DNA of 64,000 nucleotides from Amycolatopsis balhimycina FH 1894 (GCF_000384295.1 NZ_KB913037.1:4474868-4538867); one strand, 5' to 3'; positions 35,247 through 43,550 are shown, counted from the stretch's first letter. Notes: generated by a model not told the origin, from the letters alone. Numbers and translations are program-made.

Positions 35247-36748
35247 CGCACGGGCACCTCCTCGATCGGGGCAGCAGGCGGGTCCTGCGGCTCGACGGGC
35301 CTTGCCGGGTCGTCCCACAGCAGCGAAACGCGACTGCCGACGTGTGAATCGGGTCGGGCCGCCTGTCGGGCCCGACCGCGCAGCAGGCGTAGGTGTTCGA
35401 CGAGCTCGGGCAGGACGTCGCGCAGGGACTTGATCTCCGCCTCGAACGCCGGGCGGGCGGACTCCACGCGGTGCCAGATCATCACCGGCACCCCGCTGCG
35501 GACCCCCACGAGGACCTCCCCGGGGTCCGCGCTGTCCGGCGCCGAACGCAGCACCAGGGACACAACTTTCTTCTGGGCGGCCAGCTTGGCGTCGAGCGCG
35601 GTCAGGTGCCGCCACTTGGCGCCATCGCTCCACAGCCAGTGCTCTTCCGGTGTCGTCAGCCCGGCGGGCACCTGCTTGAGCAGGTCCCACCGGCGCCGCC
35701 ATTCCCGGTGCCAGCGCGGCGAGCGCGCGCGGTCGAGGCTACGGACGACGACCTGGTAGTGCAGACCGAGCGGGCGGGGCAGCGAGCTGCCTGCCTCCAG
35801 GTCCCACTGGTCCACGGGAAGGTTCAGCAGCGAGTACGGGAGCAGGAACTCGATCCGGATCGCCGAGGCGTCCTTCGCCCAGCCGGTCTCGGCCTCGGCG
35901 ACCAGCTCCGCCATATGCGCGCGGACGGCGTCGAGGTTGCCGCTGAACGGTTCGCTCCGCAGCGGCCGCCAGGCGGCAGGATCGTTGTGCCGCCAGTGAA
36001 CCACCACGAGCGTGCCGGCTTCGAGGAGGTCCGGTTCGATGCGGACGACGAGGTAGGCGACGACCTTCTCGGCCACGGCCGGCTCAGTGGCCTGCATCAG
36101 TCGGACGGCCTTGATCTGCTCGGTCATGCCCAGGCGCGCGGCCTGCCGGTCGTTCCACGCACGCAGGCCCGCCGCGCGCCGGTCGTCGGCGGCGGCGGCC
36201 GCGAGGTACTCGACGAACAGCAGCAACGGCGGAACCCCATCCGGTTGCGCGTTGATCCGCTCCAGCGTGGCCAGGGCGTCCGCCGGGCGATGGTCGGCCG
36301 AGGTCAGCTCGGCCGCGGGCCCGGCGGCCGCCCGGACCAGCTCAGCCAGCCTGCCGCTGGGATTCTCGCCGAGCAGGTGCAGCAGCTCCTGGCGGTCGTC
36401 CTCGGTGACCAGGTCCAACGCGGCCCTGTCTTCGTCCAGCGCGACCATGTCCTCAACGGCGGACCGGGCGCGCTGCACCGGGATCGACCCGGGCTCCATT
36501 TGCTCGATCGCGTCGACGAACGCGCTGAGCGCCCGCGGATCCCTCCGGCGGCAGGCTTGCACGATGCCGATCAGGCTCGCCCGGGCGGTCGGGAGTTCCT
36601 CGACGACCAGCGGTTTGCCGAGACGGTCGGACAGCAGCTCCAGACAGAGGCGGCGGCTGCCAGGGTCGCGCAGGGGCGGGATCTGCTCCAGGCAGTCGAT
36701 GAGAAATCCCAGGGAGCTCGGATAGTCAGCACCATTCCACAACGTCAC
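35243..36748 (-). CDS. VMAP (vWA-MoxR-associated protein)
   Basis: 501 aa from GTG 36748 behind GGGAGGGCGG. The first 90 residues (YPSSLGFLIDCLEQIPPLRDPGSRRLCLELLSDRLG) look like an effector-associated domain (EAD), a small helical adaptor that recruits effectors through like-like contacts. A helical linker follows. The C-terminal half fits the VMAP-C domain: VVAYLVVRIEPDLLEAGTLVVVHWRHND, RIEFLLPYSLLNLPVDQWDL and EVLVGVRSGVPVMIWHR. VMAPs connect a MoxR/vWA chaperone module to an effector. It is the first gene of the operon and sets its promoter region. No effector with a matching EAD was identified in the window. Confidence 0.75.
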   Translation of the reverse strand: MTLWNGADYPSSLGFLIDCLEQIPPLRDPGSRRLCLELLSDRLGKPLVVEELPTARASLIGIVQACRRRDPRALSAFVDAIEQMEPGSIPVQRARSAVEDMVALDEDRAALDLVTEDDRQELLHLLGENPSGRLAELVRAAAGPAAELTSADHRPADALATLERINAQPDGVPPLLLFVEYLAAAAADDRRAAGLRAWNDRQAARLGMTEQIKAVRLMQATEPAVAEKVVAYLVVRIEPDLLEAGTLVVVHWRHNDPAAWRPLRSEPFSGNLDAVRAHMAELVAEAETGWAKDASAIRIEFLLPYSLLNLPVDQWDLEAGSSLPRPLGLHYQVVVRSLDRARSPRWHREWRRRWDLLKQVPAGLTTPEEHWLWSDGAKWRHLTALDAKLAAQKKVVSLVLRSAPDSADPGEVLVGVRSGVPVMIWHRVESARPAFEAEIKSLRDVLPELVEHLRLLRGRARQAARPDSHVGSRVSLLWDDPARPVEPQDPPAAPIEEVPVR

Positions 36749-37054
36749 CCCGCCCTCCCTCGCCCTCCGGACCTACCGGGATATCCCAGCCGCACCTGCC
36801 GGGACAACCGCAAGCGTGCGATCTCAACCGGACGGCCTATTGCAGAGAGGCCGGACGATCCCGGATCGCACCTCGATCGCCGCGGTGATACCTGAGGTCG
36901 TTGGAGGGGTGACGCCTCGGCGATGACGTCTTGCGTCGCCCAGGCCGCTCGCATGACGACCTTGAGCCCGTGCGTGACGGCCGCCGGACCTTCGCGGCGG
37001 GGCACCCTGTATAGGCTGACACGGATCGGCGCATCGTCGGCGCAATTACTGCGA
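36749..37054. other. Divergent intergenic region upstream of the VMAP operon
   Basis: Minus-strand TTGTCC-17-ATATCC lies about 45-70 nt upstream of the VMAP start, and the -10 falls in the palindrome GGGATATCCC. This is a weak candidate promoter/operator. On the plus side, an open frame continues upstream of 37055 to about 36923, so the start of the next gene is uncertain. Confidence 0.35.
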
Positions 37055-37798
37055 ATGCCGCAACTCGCTGAACCTCGGCCTTCGGGTCGGCGGAGCCTGG
37101 CCGCCTCCGCGGACGCGTCGTTCCGTGTCTGGCACGACGTGCTCCACGTCCACCTCTGGGAAGCCGTCGCGTTCTTCACCGTCGTCGAAGTGCTGCTGCT
37201 CGGCTCCGGTCTGGCCATACGCTCCAACCTGAAACGAACGGGCCGCCCGGGCATGTACGGGTCGGTCGTGTGGCTGCTCTCCGGTTTCGGCGTCGTCGCC
37301 GCCCTGCTCGTCTCGGAATGGCCCGGCAGCCTGTGGCGAGCCCTCGGCGGACCAGTGGCCTCGGTACTGGCCCTGCACTTGGCCCTCGGACTCGAACTAC
37401 GAGCCACGGGTACCCGCCAACGCTTCAGCCGACTCGGCCAGGTCGTCCGGTCGCTCGGCCAGCACCTGCTGTCCTACGCCGGCGCCGGCACCGGCGACCA
37501 AACCTGGATCGTCATCCGCCGCGAACGAGCCCTCACCCGCGCAGCCCGCCTCGCCTCCAAACCGAACCTCACCCACTGGAGCCGGCACCGCCTGGCCCGG
37601 GCGACACGAGCTTGCGGTGCCGGCCGATCCGAGACGGCGACGGTGGACCTGCTGCGAGCACTCGCCGCGGAGCGAGCCACCGACGCGTTGCTGACCATGC
37701 CAACCGTGTCGCCCTGGGACGGCACCACCTGGATCGACGCCCCCGCGGCCGTCGCTCGCCACCCTCGCCAGCCCAAACACGCCAAGCCAACCGACTGA
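37055..37798 (+). CDS. Membrane protein, possibly a 5'-truncated DUF2637/Spd-like protein
   Basis: About 247 aa from ATG 37055 (no strong ribosome site; earlier in-frame starts exist). It has two or three hydrophobic segments: AVAFFTVVEVLLLGSGLAI, MYGSVVWLLSGFGVVAALLV and GGPVASVLALHLALGLEL, followed by a basic cytoplasmic tail with SRHRLARATRACGAG. The helix pattern and tail resemble DUF2637 membrane proteins (spread-protein-like) common on actinobacterial conjugative elements. It is shorter than usual, suggesting loss of the 5' end. A transfer-related role is inference. No translocase gene is nearby. Confidence 0.45.
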   Translation: MPQLAEPRPSGRRSLAASADASFRVWHDVLHVHLWEAVAFFTVVEVLLLGSGLAIRSNLKRTGRPGMYGSVVWLLSGFGVVAALLVSEWPGSLWRALGGPVASVLALHLALGLELRATGTRQRFSRLGQVVRSLGQHLLSYAGAGTGDQTWIVIRRERALTRAARLASKPNLTHWSRHRLARATRACGAGRSETATVDLLRALAAERATDALLTMPTVSPWDGTTWIDAPAAVARHPRQPKHAKPTD

Positions 37799-37810
37799 TC
37801 ATGGTGCGAC

Positions 37811-37862
37811 GGGACGCGTCCGGTATAGATCACCGGTCATCGGACACCTAATCGGACGCGCC
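37811..37862. terminator. Possible hairpin terminator
   Basis: GGGACGCGTCCG near 37811 can pair with CGGACGCGCCCC near 37854 with one mismatch. The loop is long and itself contains a small CCGG hairpin. It lies just after the membrane-protein stop. Confidence 0.4.
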
Positions 37863-38055
37863 CCGCCCGACCTCACGCCAGAAACCGGACATTCCAGCCA
37901 GCAAACTGGCCGCCCCTGCCGCCATGGGACAGCCCCACCTCGGATCGACGCACCCGCGACGATTGCTCGTCACGCTCGGGGTGCTGTAGCAGTGGGGCCG
38001 GCTGAAACGATTAGCAAATCGATATGTGACGGGTGGCTGGACGAGGAGGGGTGGC

Positions 38056-38394
38056 GTGGAGCCCAGTGTTGTGCAGTACGAGCTCGACGACGAGACCGTG
38101 GTGCGGTTCGAGATCGATCCCCTTCCGGGGTTTCGTCCGGCGGGTGTCCAGGAGATCGCTGGGCGAGTCAAGGAGGCCGTGGCGCCGGCGGTGGAGGCAG
38201 CGCGGGTCGTGCTCGACCGCGTCCAGCAAGCACGACCTGATCAGGTGAAGCTGAAGTTCGGGATAAAGGTCAGCGGCACTACGAATTGGCTAGTGGCCAA
38301 AGCGGCCAGCGAGGGCAACTTCGAGATCGAGATGACATGGAACCCGTCGCCAACACCTTCACCGCCAGCCGAGCCTGGCGCGGCCAAACCCTGA
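38056..38394 (+). CDS. Trypco1 protein paired with a trypsin-STAND gene
   Basis: 112 aa from GTG 38056, behind the strong site GAGGAGGGG. It has an N-terminal strand pair (VVQYELDDETVVRFEIDPL), a helical middle (VQEIAGRVKEAVAPAVEAARVVL) and C-terminal strands DQVKLKFGIKVSGTTNWLVAKAASEGNFEIEMTW. KxxFGIKVSGxxNWLVAKAxxEGNFEIEMTW is a textbook Trypco1 signature. It sits 10 bp upstream of a trypsin-like/STAND gene, the association that gave the domain its name, and was presumably co-transcribed with it. Its direct role is unknown; binding to or guarding the peptidase is likely. Confidence 0.85.
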   Translation: MEPSVVQYELDDETVVRFEIDPLPGFRPAGVQEIAGRVKEAVAPAVEAARVVLDRVQQARPDQVKLKFGIKVSGTTNWLVAKAASEGNFEIEMTWNPSPTPSPPAEPGAAKP

Positions 38395-38404
38395 GCGAGA
38401 TCGC

Positions 38405-39780
38405 GTGGATGTCGCGCCCCGTCATCGTTCCTGGATAGCCGCCGTCCATGCATCGCGGGACGACTACACGCCGCTTGGAACCGCGGTGGTACTGGACGAG
38501 CGTCGGCTGATCACTTCGGCGCACGTGACGCGCACCGGTGATCGCGAGCGACCCCAGCTGTGGGTCGCGTTTCCGATGGCTGGTCCGGATGTGATGCTGA
38601 CGCGCGTCAAGGTACAACACATCCGCGGCGGCAATGGCGGATCTTGCCGTACTCGAACTCGAATCGCCGGTCCCCGCTGGGGTCTACGCTGCACAGATCC
38701 GCTGCCCACCGCCGGCTGAGTTGGAGGGTCTGCGATGGTGGGCGTTCGGCTTCCCTGGTGGGGACTGGCAGGGCAATACTGCCAACGGCAAGCTTGGTCC
38801 CGCCCTCGGCTATGGGTGGGTGAGACTCGACAGCGAGTCCCGCTATCTTGTCGAGCCCGGGTTCAGCGGCGGTGGCTTGTGGTGCCCGGACTACGACGCG
38901 GTCATCGCGGTCGTGGGCGAGGCCAACCAGCGCGGCGACGGTCGGGCCGTAACTCTGCACCACGCGGACGGTTTCCTTCCGCATGAGAAGATCCGTATCC
39001 TCGCGCGATGGAGTATCGGAGCCAGCGACGAGATCGCCCAAGCCGCGTGGGGCTGGACGCTGGCCACAGACAGGGAAGCCGACAGACATTGGCGCCCCCG
39101 TGCTCGCGGTGTGATGACTGCAGCGGAGGGCGGACAGCGATTCCGCGGACGACACTCCGCGTTACGTCGGATCATCGCCTGGCTTGACCAGCCCGTAGCG
39201 GATCGGAGGGTTCTGGTGGTTACCGGGTCTCCGGGCGCAGGTAAATCCGCTGTTCTTGGCCGAATCGTGGTCACCTCTGATTTCACCTTCCCATCGGCAT
39301 CCGACGAGATAAACGACGATGATGTTCCCAGGGCGGCCATCGGGTCGGTGGCGTGCGCTATCCATACCAAAGGCAAGACAGCGTTGGACGTGGCCCGAGA
39401 AATCGCCCGCGCTGCCTCGACTCCGATTCCGGAACGGGTGGAGGATCTACCCGCACTGCTGAGAACCGCGCTGACGGAGCGCCGAGAGCAGCCAAGTCGG
39501 TTCACTCTGCTCATCGACGCCCTGGATGAGGCCAGCACCCCCGCGCAGGCGCGAGCCATCGCCCATGAGCTGATTGTCCCGATTGCCAGCGGATGCGCAG
39601 ATGTGGGGGCCCAGCTACTCATCGGCACCAGGCGCTACGACAGCGAAGGTGATCTGCTGCGGGTTCTTGAGCCGGGAATCACCACGATTGACTTGGACGC
39701 ACCTGAGTACTTCGAGGTGACCGACTTGGCCGCTTACGTGGTAGCGACTCTGCAGCTTCGCGGCGCGGCACCAGCACCCG
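38405..39780 (+). pseudogene. Frameshifted trypsin-like peptidase / STAND NTPase
   Basis: From GTG 38405 the frame gives the N-terminal trypsin lobe with the catalytic His (RRLITSAHVTR). After a frameshift near 38630 it continues with the catalytic Asp region (ADLAVLELESPVP) and the Ser motif (VEPGFSGGGLW). A STAND NTPase follows: FRGRHSALRRIIAWL, Walker A VVTGSPGAGKSAVLGRIV and Walker B-like RFTLLIDALDEAS. All three catalytic residues are encoded, but in two frames. The protein is also cut at about residue 450, where it joins unrelated sequence, so the usual C-terminal sensor repeats are missing. It once formed a Trypco1-trypsin-STAND conflict system with the gene upstream. Confidence 0.8.
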
Positions 39781-39787
39781 AGGCGGC

Positions 39788-40140
39788 GTGCTCAAAGCGG
39801 AAGCCGCGGTGCGCTACGCCGAGGTCCTCGCCGGCTCCGGCGTGCACACGCTCGGCGACGTGGCCACGCTCCTGTCCGACCTCACCCGGCTCGACGCCGT
39901 GGAAAGCCGACTGCGAGCCGTCCCCGGCAACGGCGGCACGACGTCCGGCTCGGCTACCTCTGGATGCTGGCCGACACCGACGAACAGGTCAAACCGGACC
40001 GGAAGGTGCATCGCTGGCTGAGTCGTCACCTCGGCCACCAGGTCGACGTCCCGGCCGCGCGACAGCTGCTCGCAGACGCCGCCGTCGAGCTGGGCCGGAC
40101 GCCATGGGAACTCGACCACACGATCTGGAAGGCCGCCTAA
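39788..40140 (+). pseudogene. C-terminal remnant of an endonuclease III-like/HhH-type protein
   Basis: The frame MLKAEAAVRYAEVLAGSGVHTLGDVATLLSD...LRAVPGNGGT shifts near 39945 into RLGYLWMLADTDEQVKPDRKVHRWL...TPWELDHTIWKAA. The order helix, VPGNGG-type loop, YLWML, KPDRxVxRWL and PWELDHxIW resembles a conserved actinobacterial helix-hairpin-helix (HhH-GPD-like) protein. It lacks its N-terminus and has one frameshift. It is joined directly to the broken STAND gene, marking a recombination point near 39780. Confidence 0.5.
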
Positions 40141-40188
40141 CTGTATGAGGCCATGACGTTGGTGACGCCTGCGTGGAGCTGGGATGCT

Positions 40189-40358
40189 AGTGCACCAGGT
40201 CCACCAGCGGGGTGACGGCTTCCACGCTCAGGTAGGTCACGGCGACGAGATCGACCACGACGGGGCGCCGGGCGGCGGACATCGCCGGCGCGAACGCCTC
40301 TTGGGCCGTTTGGGCGTCGGCGAGCTTCGTCACTGTGGTGATGATCCAGTCGCACCTC
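40189..40358 (-). pseudogene. Possible STAS-domain (anti-sigma antagonist) fragment
   Basis: On the minus strand, RCDWIITTVTKLADAQTAQEAFAPAMSAARRPVVVDLVAVTYLSVEAVTPLVDLVH-stop resembles the STAS core (VVVDLxxVxxLSxxAVxxLVxL). There is no start codon with a ribosome site and the N-terminal strands are missing. The match is short. Confidence 0.4.
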
Positions 40359-40466
40359 TGTCATCAGAGGCGCTGACCTGCGCAAAGTCCTGCCGCGGCG
40401 GCGAAGCGACCCTAACCGGGTAGCTGGCCACGACGCACCGGGGTTGGCTTCCGGGAAGGAGCTGGC

Positions 40467-40718
40467 GTGACGATGACGGTGGTGGTGATCGGGGTGCTGA
40501 TCCTCCTGGTCGCGATGCTGTGCGGCACCAAGATCGCGATCGAGGCGCGCCGCGAACGATGCCGCGAACGACGCGAAGAAGAACGGATGAAGACCTCGGC
40601 TGGCCTTCCGCGCGGCAGCAGGCTCACCTCGATCGACCCAGACGGGTGCACCCTCGTGGAGATCGACCCGCTGCCCGCCGCAGCACCGGATGGACGGGAA
40701 CAACATGACCGGCGATGA
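40467..40718 (+). CDS. Small single-pass membrane protein
   Basis: 83 aa from GTG 40467, 5 nt after GGAAGGAG. One membrane helix (MTMTVVVIGVLILLVAMLCGTKI, residues 1-23) is followed by a strongly basic-acidic helix (EARRERCRERREEERMK) and a short tail. Its 3' end overlaps the start of the ECF sigma gene, so the three genes 40467-42734 form an operon. No family is recognised. A role in tethering or sensing for the sigma factor is possible but unproven. Confidence 0.55.
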   Translation: MTMTVVVIGVLILLVAMLCGTKIAIEARRERCRERREEERMKTSAGLPRGSRLTSIDPDGCTLVEIDPLPAAAPDGREQHDRR

Positions 40719-41322
40719 CACGGCCAGCGCCGCCGCGCTCGCTCCGGCCGCAACGAATCCCGCGGCCGGGGCGCAAGAGGTGCACGCTGTCGAAGTGGCC
40801 GGCGAGCACGCCGAACCGCCGGAGTTCGCGAACTTCGAGGAGTACTACCGGGCGGACGCCATGCCCTTGGTGGGATTCCTGATGAAGCTCGGGGCCGGAG
40901 TGCACGACGCGCCCGACATCGCCCAAGCCGTGCTGGTTGAGATGTTCCGGACCTGGGAGCGAATCAGGTCACCCCGGAGATGGGCGCGCGATAACGTCAC
41001 CTGGGCCTTGTACAAGATGCCGGTCTCGGCTGTGCACGAGAACCTCGCTGACGTCCTGCCGGACTCGGCGTGCTCCGTGCTTCTGTCGCCCGAGCACTAC
41101 GCCGAGGTCGCCCAGGCCGCCGAGGCCGTCCGCGCGTTGCTGGTCCCGCTGCCCGAGCAGCAGCGGCTGGTGATGGCCTACCTCATGGACGGCTTCACCC
41201 ACCGCGAGATCGCACAAGCAATCTGCACTACCCCCGCGGCGGTGGCGAAGGCAGCCGCCCGCGCGCGCATGGCCCTCAAAGACCGAATTTACGCAGACCA
41301 GCAACCGCAGGAGGACCGATGA
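40690..41322 (+). CDS. ECF-type RNA polymerase sigma factor
   Basis: 210 aa. ATG 40690 is used here; ATG 40705 is an equally good start. The Ala-rich N-terminus to about residue 48 is followed by sigma region 2 (EEYYRADAMPLVGFLMKLG...APDIAQAVLVEMFRTWERI) and region 4 (LPEQQRLVMAYLMDGFTHREIAQAICTTPAAVAKAAARARMAL), the helix-turn-helix that reads the -35 element. Region 2 ends in RRWARDNVTWALYKM. It overlaps both the upstream TM-peptide gene and the downstream gene (ATGA). No classical zinc-finger anti-sigma follows; the next protein may fill that role. Confidence 0.8.
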   Translation: MDGNNMTGDDTASAAALAPAATNPAAGAQEVHAVEVAGEHAEPPEFANFEEYYRADAMPLVGFLMKLGAGVHDAPDIAQAVLVEMFRTWERIRSPRRWARDNVTWALYKMPVSAVHENLADVLPDSACSVLLSPEHYAEVAQAAEAVRALLVPLPEQQRLVMAYLMDGFTHREIAQAICTTPAAVAKAAARARMALKDRIYADQQPQEDR

Positions 41323-42734
41323 CCGCCCACGAGCACCCGATCAGCGATGCGGACCTCGACGCCGTCCTGGGAGCGTCCGCCGCCCGCCTTCACGAGACCC
41401 TCGCCCGCAACATCGACACCGACGCCGGGATAGCCGCCATCACCCAGGCCCATACCGCGCCATCGCAGACCGGGCCACATGAGGCTTCGGCGATGCCGCA
41501 CGCCTCGCCACTCTTCGCGCCGGCACCGAGCGTCTCGCTCAGCCCGGTGATGCATGCAGCTGGCCAGGTGGCGGCCGCCGCGGACCCCTTCGTGGCTGGC
41601 GCCGCTGCCGCTACGGGCGCGGTGTTCCTGACTCGTGCGGCACTTCGCGGTCTCGCGACCGCGGACGAGGCGCAAGAACGGCGCGTGAACCGTGCCAATG
41701 CTATCGGCTGGGAGGAGGCCTTTGCCGAGGTGCTCATTCGCAACTCCCGCATCGTGCGGCTGCGCGGGCTGGCCACCATCACAAAGGGCGCGCCGACTCC
41801 GCCGCCGCTGTTCGTCTACGGAGGCCACTCCCTGTCGGACCTCACAATCTGGTGCGCAGAGATGGACCACCTCCTGCGGCGGGCCGAACACCAGCTGTCC
41901 GACGCACGGATCCGCGCAGCTCTTGAGCAGCCGGTGAGCGCATCGGCCCGGGTCGTCTACGAGCGGGTCAGGCGCAGTCTGGTCGACCGCGGACCTGCGC
42001 CGGTGCCCACCGCACCGGCTCCTTTCCCATCGGCCTCGGATCCGGTGCACAAAAACGGTCCCATCGACCTGCAGCCAGCGGTCGATGCGATTCTGGCCAG
42101 GATGGCCAGCGGAGTCAGCAGCGAAGACCTGGCGGCATTGGCCGAGCAGGCGGCCGAGGTGCTGGCGCAACGCCAGCCGGCCGCTGCCAAAGCACACCTC
42201 GACCAGCTGTACCTGATGGCCCACGAAGGACGGCTGAAGCAAGAGCGCCGCGCGAGGAACTCCGAAGCTGCCGCTGGGTGGCTTATCGCGCTCGCACCGC
42301 TGGCCGAGGAGCCCGGGAAGCTCTCGGCACACCAGCGAGATGTGCTGGCGAGGCTCGACGCTGTGGTCGCTGAACGCAAGGAGTTGGACGACGAGCTCCT
42401 CGATGCTGCCCGTGAATTGGCGGGGATGGCCGCTCGCGCAGCCGCCGATCGGGTCATCAGCACCTCGTTCGCCCGGGAGCTGGTGTTCTTGGGGTACAAC
42501 GTCGAGGTCACTTGCGGAGCCAGTGACACACCGGAGCACCTGAGTGTCTCGCGTCCGGAATGGGGTGCGACAAGCCACGCGGAGGTCAACATCTATGCGG
42601 GTGACCTCGATGCGACCTTCCACGCTGACCCGTCGGCCGGTCAAGCGGATCTGCACGTATCGAACTGGGTCAAGGACGTCGCCGAAGTCAAGCGGCGCAC
42701 GGCAGAAGGCGGTGTGCGAAGCAGAGAGTTGTGA
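41319..42734 (+). CDS. Companion protein of the ECF sigma factor, function unknown
   Basis: 471 aa; ATG 41319 overlaps the sigma stop (ATGA). The N-terminus ISDADLDAVLGASAARLHETLARNID resembles short acidic segments at the start of some actinobacterial anti-sigma or sigma-partner proteins. One hydrophobic stretch (ADPFVAGAAAATGAVFLTRAAL, about residues 88-110) could be a membrane segment. The rest is helical (AALAEQAAEVLAQRQPAAAKAHLDQLYLMAHEGRL), and the end is beta-rich (EVTCGASDTPEHLSVSRPEWG). No family is recognised. Coupling to the sigma gene suggests that it controls or serves the sigma factor. Confidence 0.6.
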   Translation: MTAHEHPISDADLDAVLGASAARLHETLARNIDTDAGIAAITQAHTAPSQTGPHEASAMPHASPLFAPAPSVSLSPVMHAAGQVAAAADPFVAGAAAATGAVFLTRAALRGLATADEAQERRVNRANAIGWEEAFAEVLIRNSRIVRLRGLATITKGAPTPPPLFVYGGHSLSDLTIWCAEMDHLLRRAEHQLSDARIRAALEQPVSASARVVYERVRRSLVDRGPAPVPTAPAPFPSASDPVHKNGPIDLQPAVDAILARMASGVSSEDLAALAEQAAEVLAQRQPAAAKAHLDQLYLMAHEGRLKQERRARNSEAAAGWLIALAPLAEEPGKLSAHQRDVLARLDAVVAERKELDDELLDAARELAGMAARAAADRVISTSFARELVFLGYNVEVTCGASDTPEHLSVSRPEWGATSHAEVNIYAGDLDATFHADPSAGQADLHVSNWVKDVAEVKRRTAEGGVRSREL

Positions 42735-42852
42735 CAAGTGAGCACCTGGACCTTGCGGATGCGCACCCGCGCGGCACAGGTCAGGTGTTCGCATGACGCC
42801 TGCCAGCGGTCACGACCGTTTCCCTCCGACGACTGGTTCGGCACGCCAGTGA

Positions 42853-42935
42853 AAACGGAGATGCAACGGAGCCCCATGTGTCCGCACGCGGGAGCGAGCA
42901 CTGGTCATCACGGGCTAAACATGCAGGTCAAACGC
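42853..42935. repeat. Attachment-type motifs shared with both tRNA-Thr junctions
   Basis: AAACGGAGATGCAACGGAGC... at 42853-42875 matches 894-916 and 43416-43438 with one or two changes. GCAGGTCAAACGC at 42923-42935 matches 963-975 and 43485-43497 with one change. Spacing to the tRNA 3' end is the same in all three places: 46-47 nt between motifs and 11 nt to the tRNA. Confidence 0.7.
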
Positions 42936-42946
42936 GTGATCATCGG

Positions 42947-42988
42947 TGGGCCGCCTGGGGCTCGAACCCAGAACCTACGGATTGAAAG
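42947..42988 (-). pseudogene. tRNA-Lys 3' half (scar of another integration)
   Basis: The minus strand reads from the anticodon loop (..TTTCAATCCGTAGG) through the T arm (TTCTGGGTTCGAGCCCCAG) to the acceptor 3' strand GCGGCCCA. From my memory of the family, this corresponds to the 3' half of actinobacterial tRNA-Lys(TTT). The 5' side is unrelated, so no cloverleaf can form. Like the tRNA-Thr scar, it breaks off in the anticodon loop. Confidence 0.6.
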
Positions 42989-43345
42989 CCTGCGTGCCGC
43001 GCCGAGGCACTCCGCGGACCGACCATCCCAGGTCAACCGATGATCAGCAAAGCCGACCAGCTGGACTGACCAGGTCACTTGTCAGGCGGTGTGGCGGACG
43101 CGGCATGCGCTGATCGACATACGGAACACGACCTCGCCGCCCAGTTCGGCTTCACCCCAGCAGCCCGGCCGACGTCGATGCGGCGGCGCGATCGCGAACG
43201 GATGCCTGCGTCGTTCCAGTGGTTCGAGGCGGGCCTGCAGGCGAGGGCGGTCAGCCTCGGTAAAGCCGGCCTGACGTCGCCGATGTAAACAAATGGCCCG
43301 TGTCGGGTCGTGGGCGCCGATCGCTTCCGTTGCACACGAACGATC

Positions 43346-43550
43346 TCTGTCTGCCAGCCCTGCCGTCCGGCGGGTTTCAAACGAGCAGCACACGGGCCGT
43401 TCGGCACAGCAGAGCAAACGGAGACGCAACGGCGCCCCAACGATCATTTACCACAGCAAACCCTGCCCAATTTTCAGGAAAAGCGCAGGTCAAATGCCTC
43501 TTTTGCGGAGCCGCCAAGGGGGCTCGAACCCCTGACCTTCTGTTTACAAG
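43346..43550. repeat. Right direct repeat of the island (attR-like)
   Basis: Partner of 824-1028 in the same orientation. Its right end lies within the intact tRNA-Thr gene at the anticodon loop, so the element supplied the 3' half of the functional tRNA while the chromosome supplied the 5' half. Confidence 0.85.

Larger units (their letters stand above)
42735..43345. other. Non-coding right end of the island with attachment-type motifs
   Basis: No gene is supported. The region holds the tRNA-Lys scar (42947-42988) with its flanking motifs (42853-42875 and 42923-42935). To the right, 43050-43345 shows overlapping unconvincing frames on both strands. Confidence 0.5.
987..43550. mobile_element. 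tRNA-Thr-integrated genomic island (about 42.5 kb), probably immobile
   Basis: The limits are the two copies of the tRNA-Thr 3' half inside the 205-bp direct repeats. The interior differs sharply from the flanks: many pseudogenes, an IS110 element, a polymorphic toxin, several conflict-type NTPases, two integrase fragments and patches of visibly lower GC. Core genes resume right after the intact tRNA. Both integrase remnants are broken (3173-3400 lacks the catalytic half; 26149-26560 carries a frameshift), and no complete integrase, relaxase, FtsK/Tra translocase or replication initiator was seen. It therefore looks like a composite, decayed integrative element. That it was once an actinomycete ICE is inferred only from the tRNA target. 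Confidence 0.75.
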
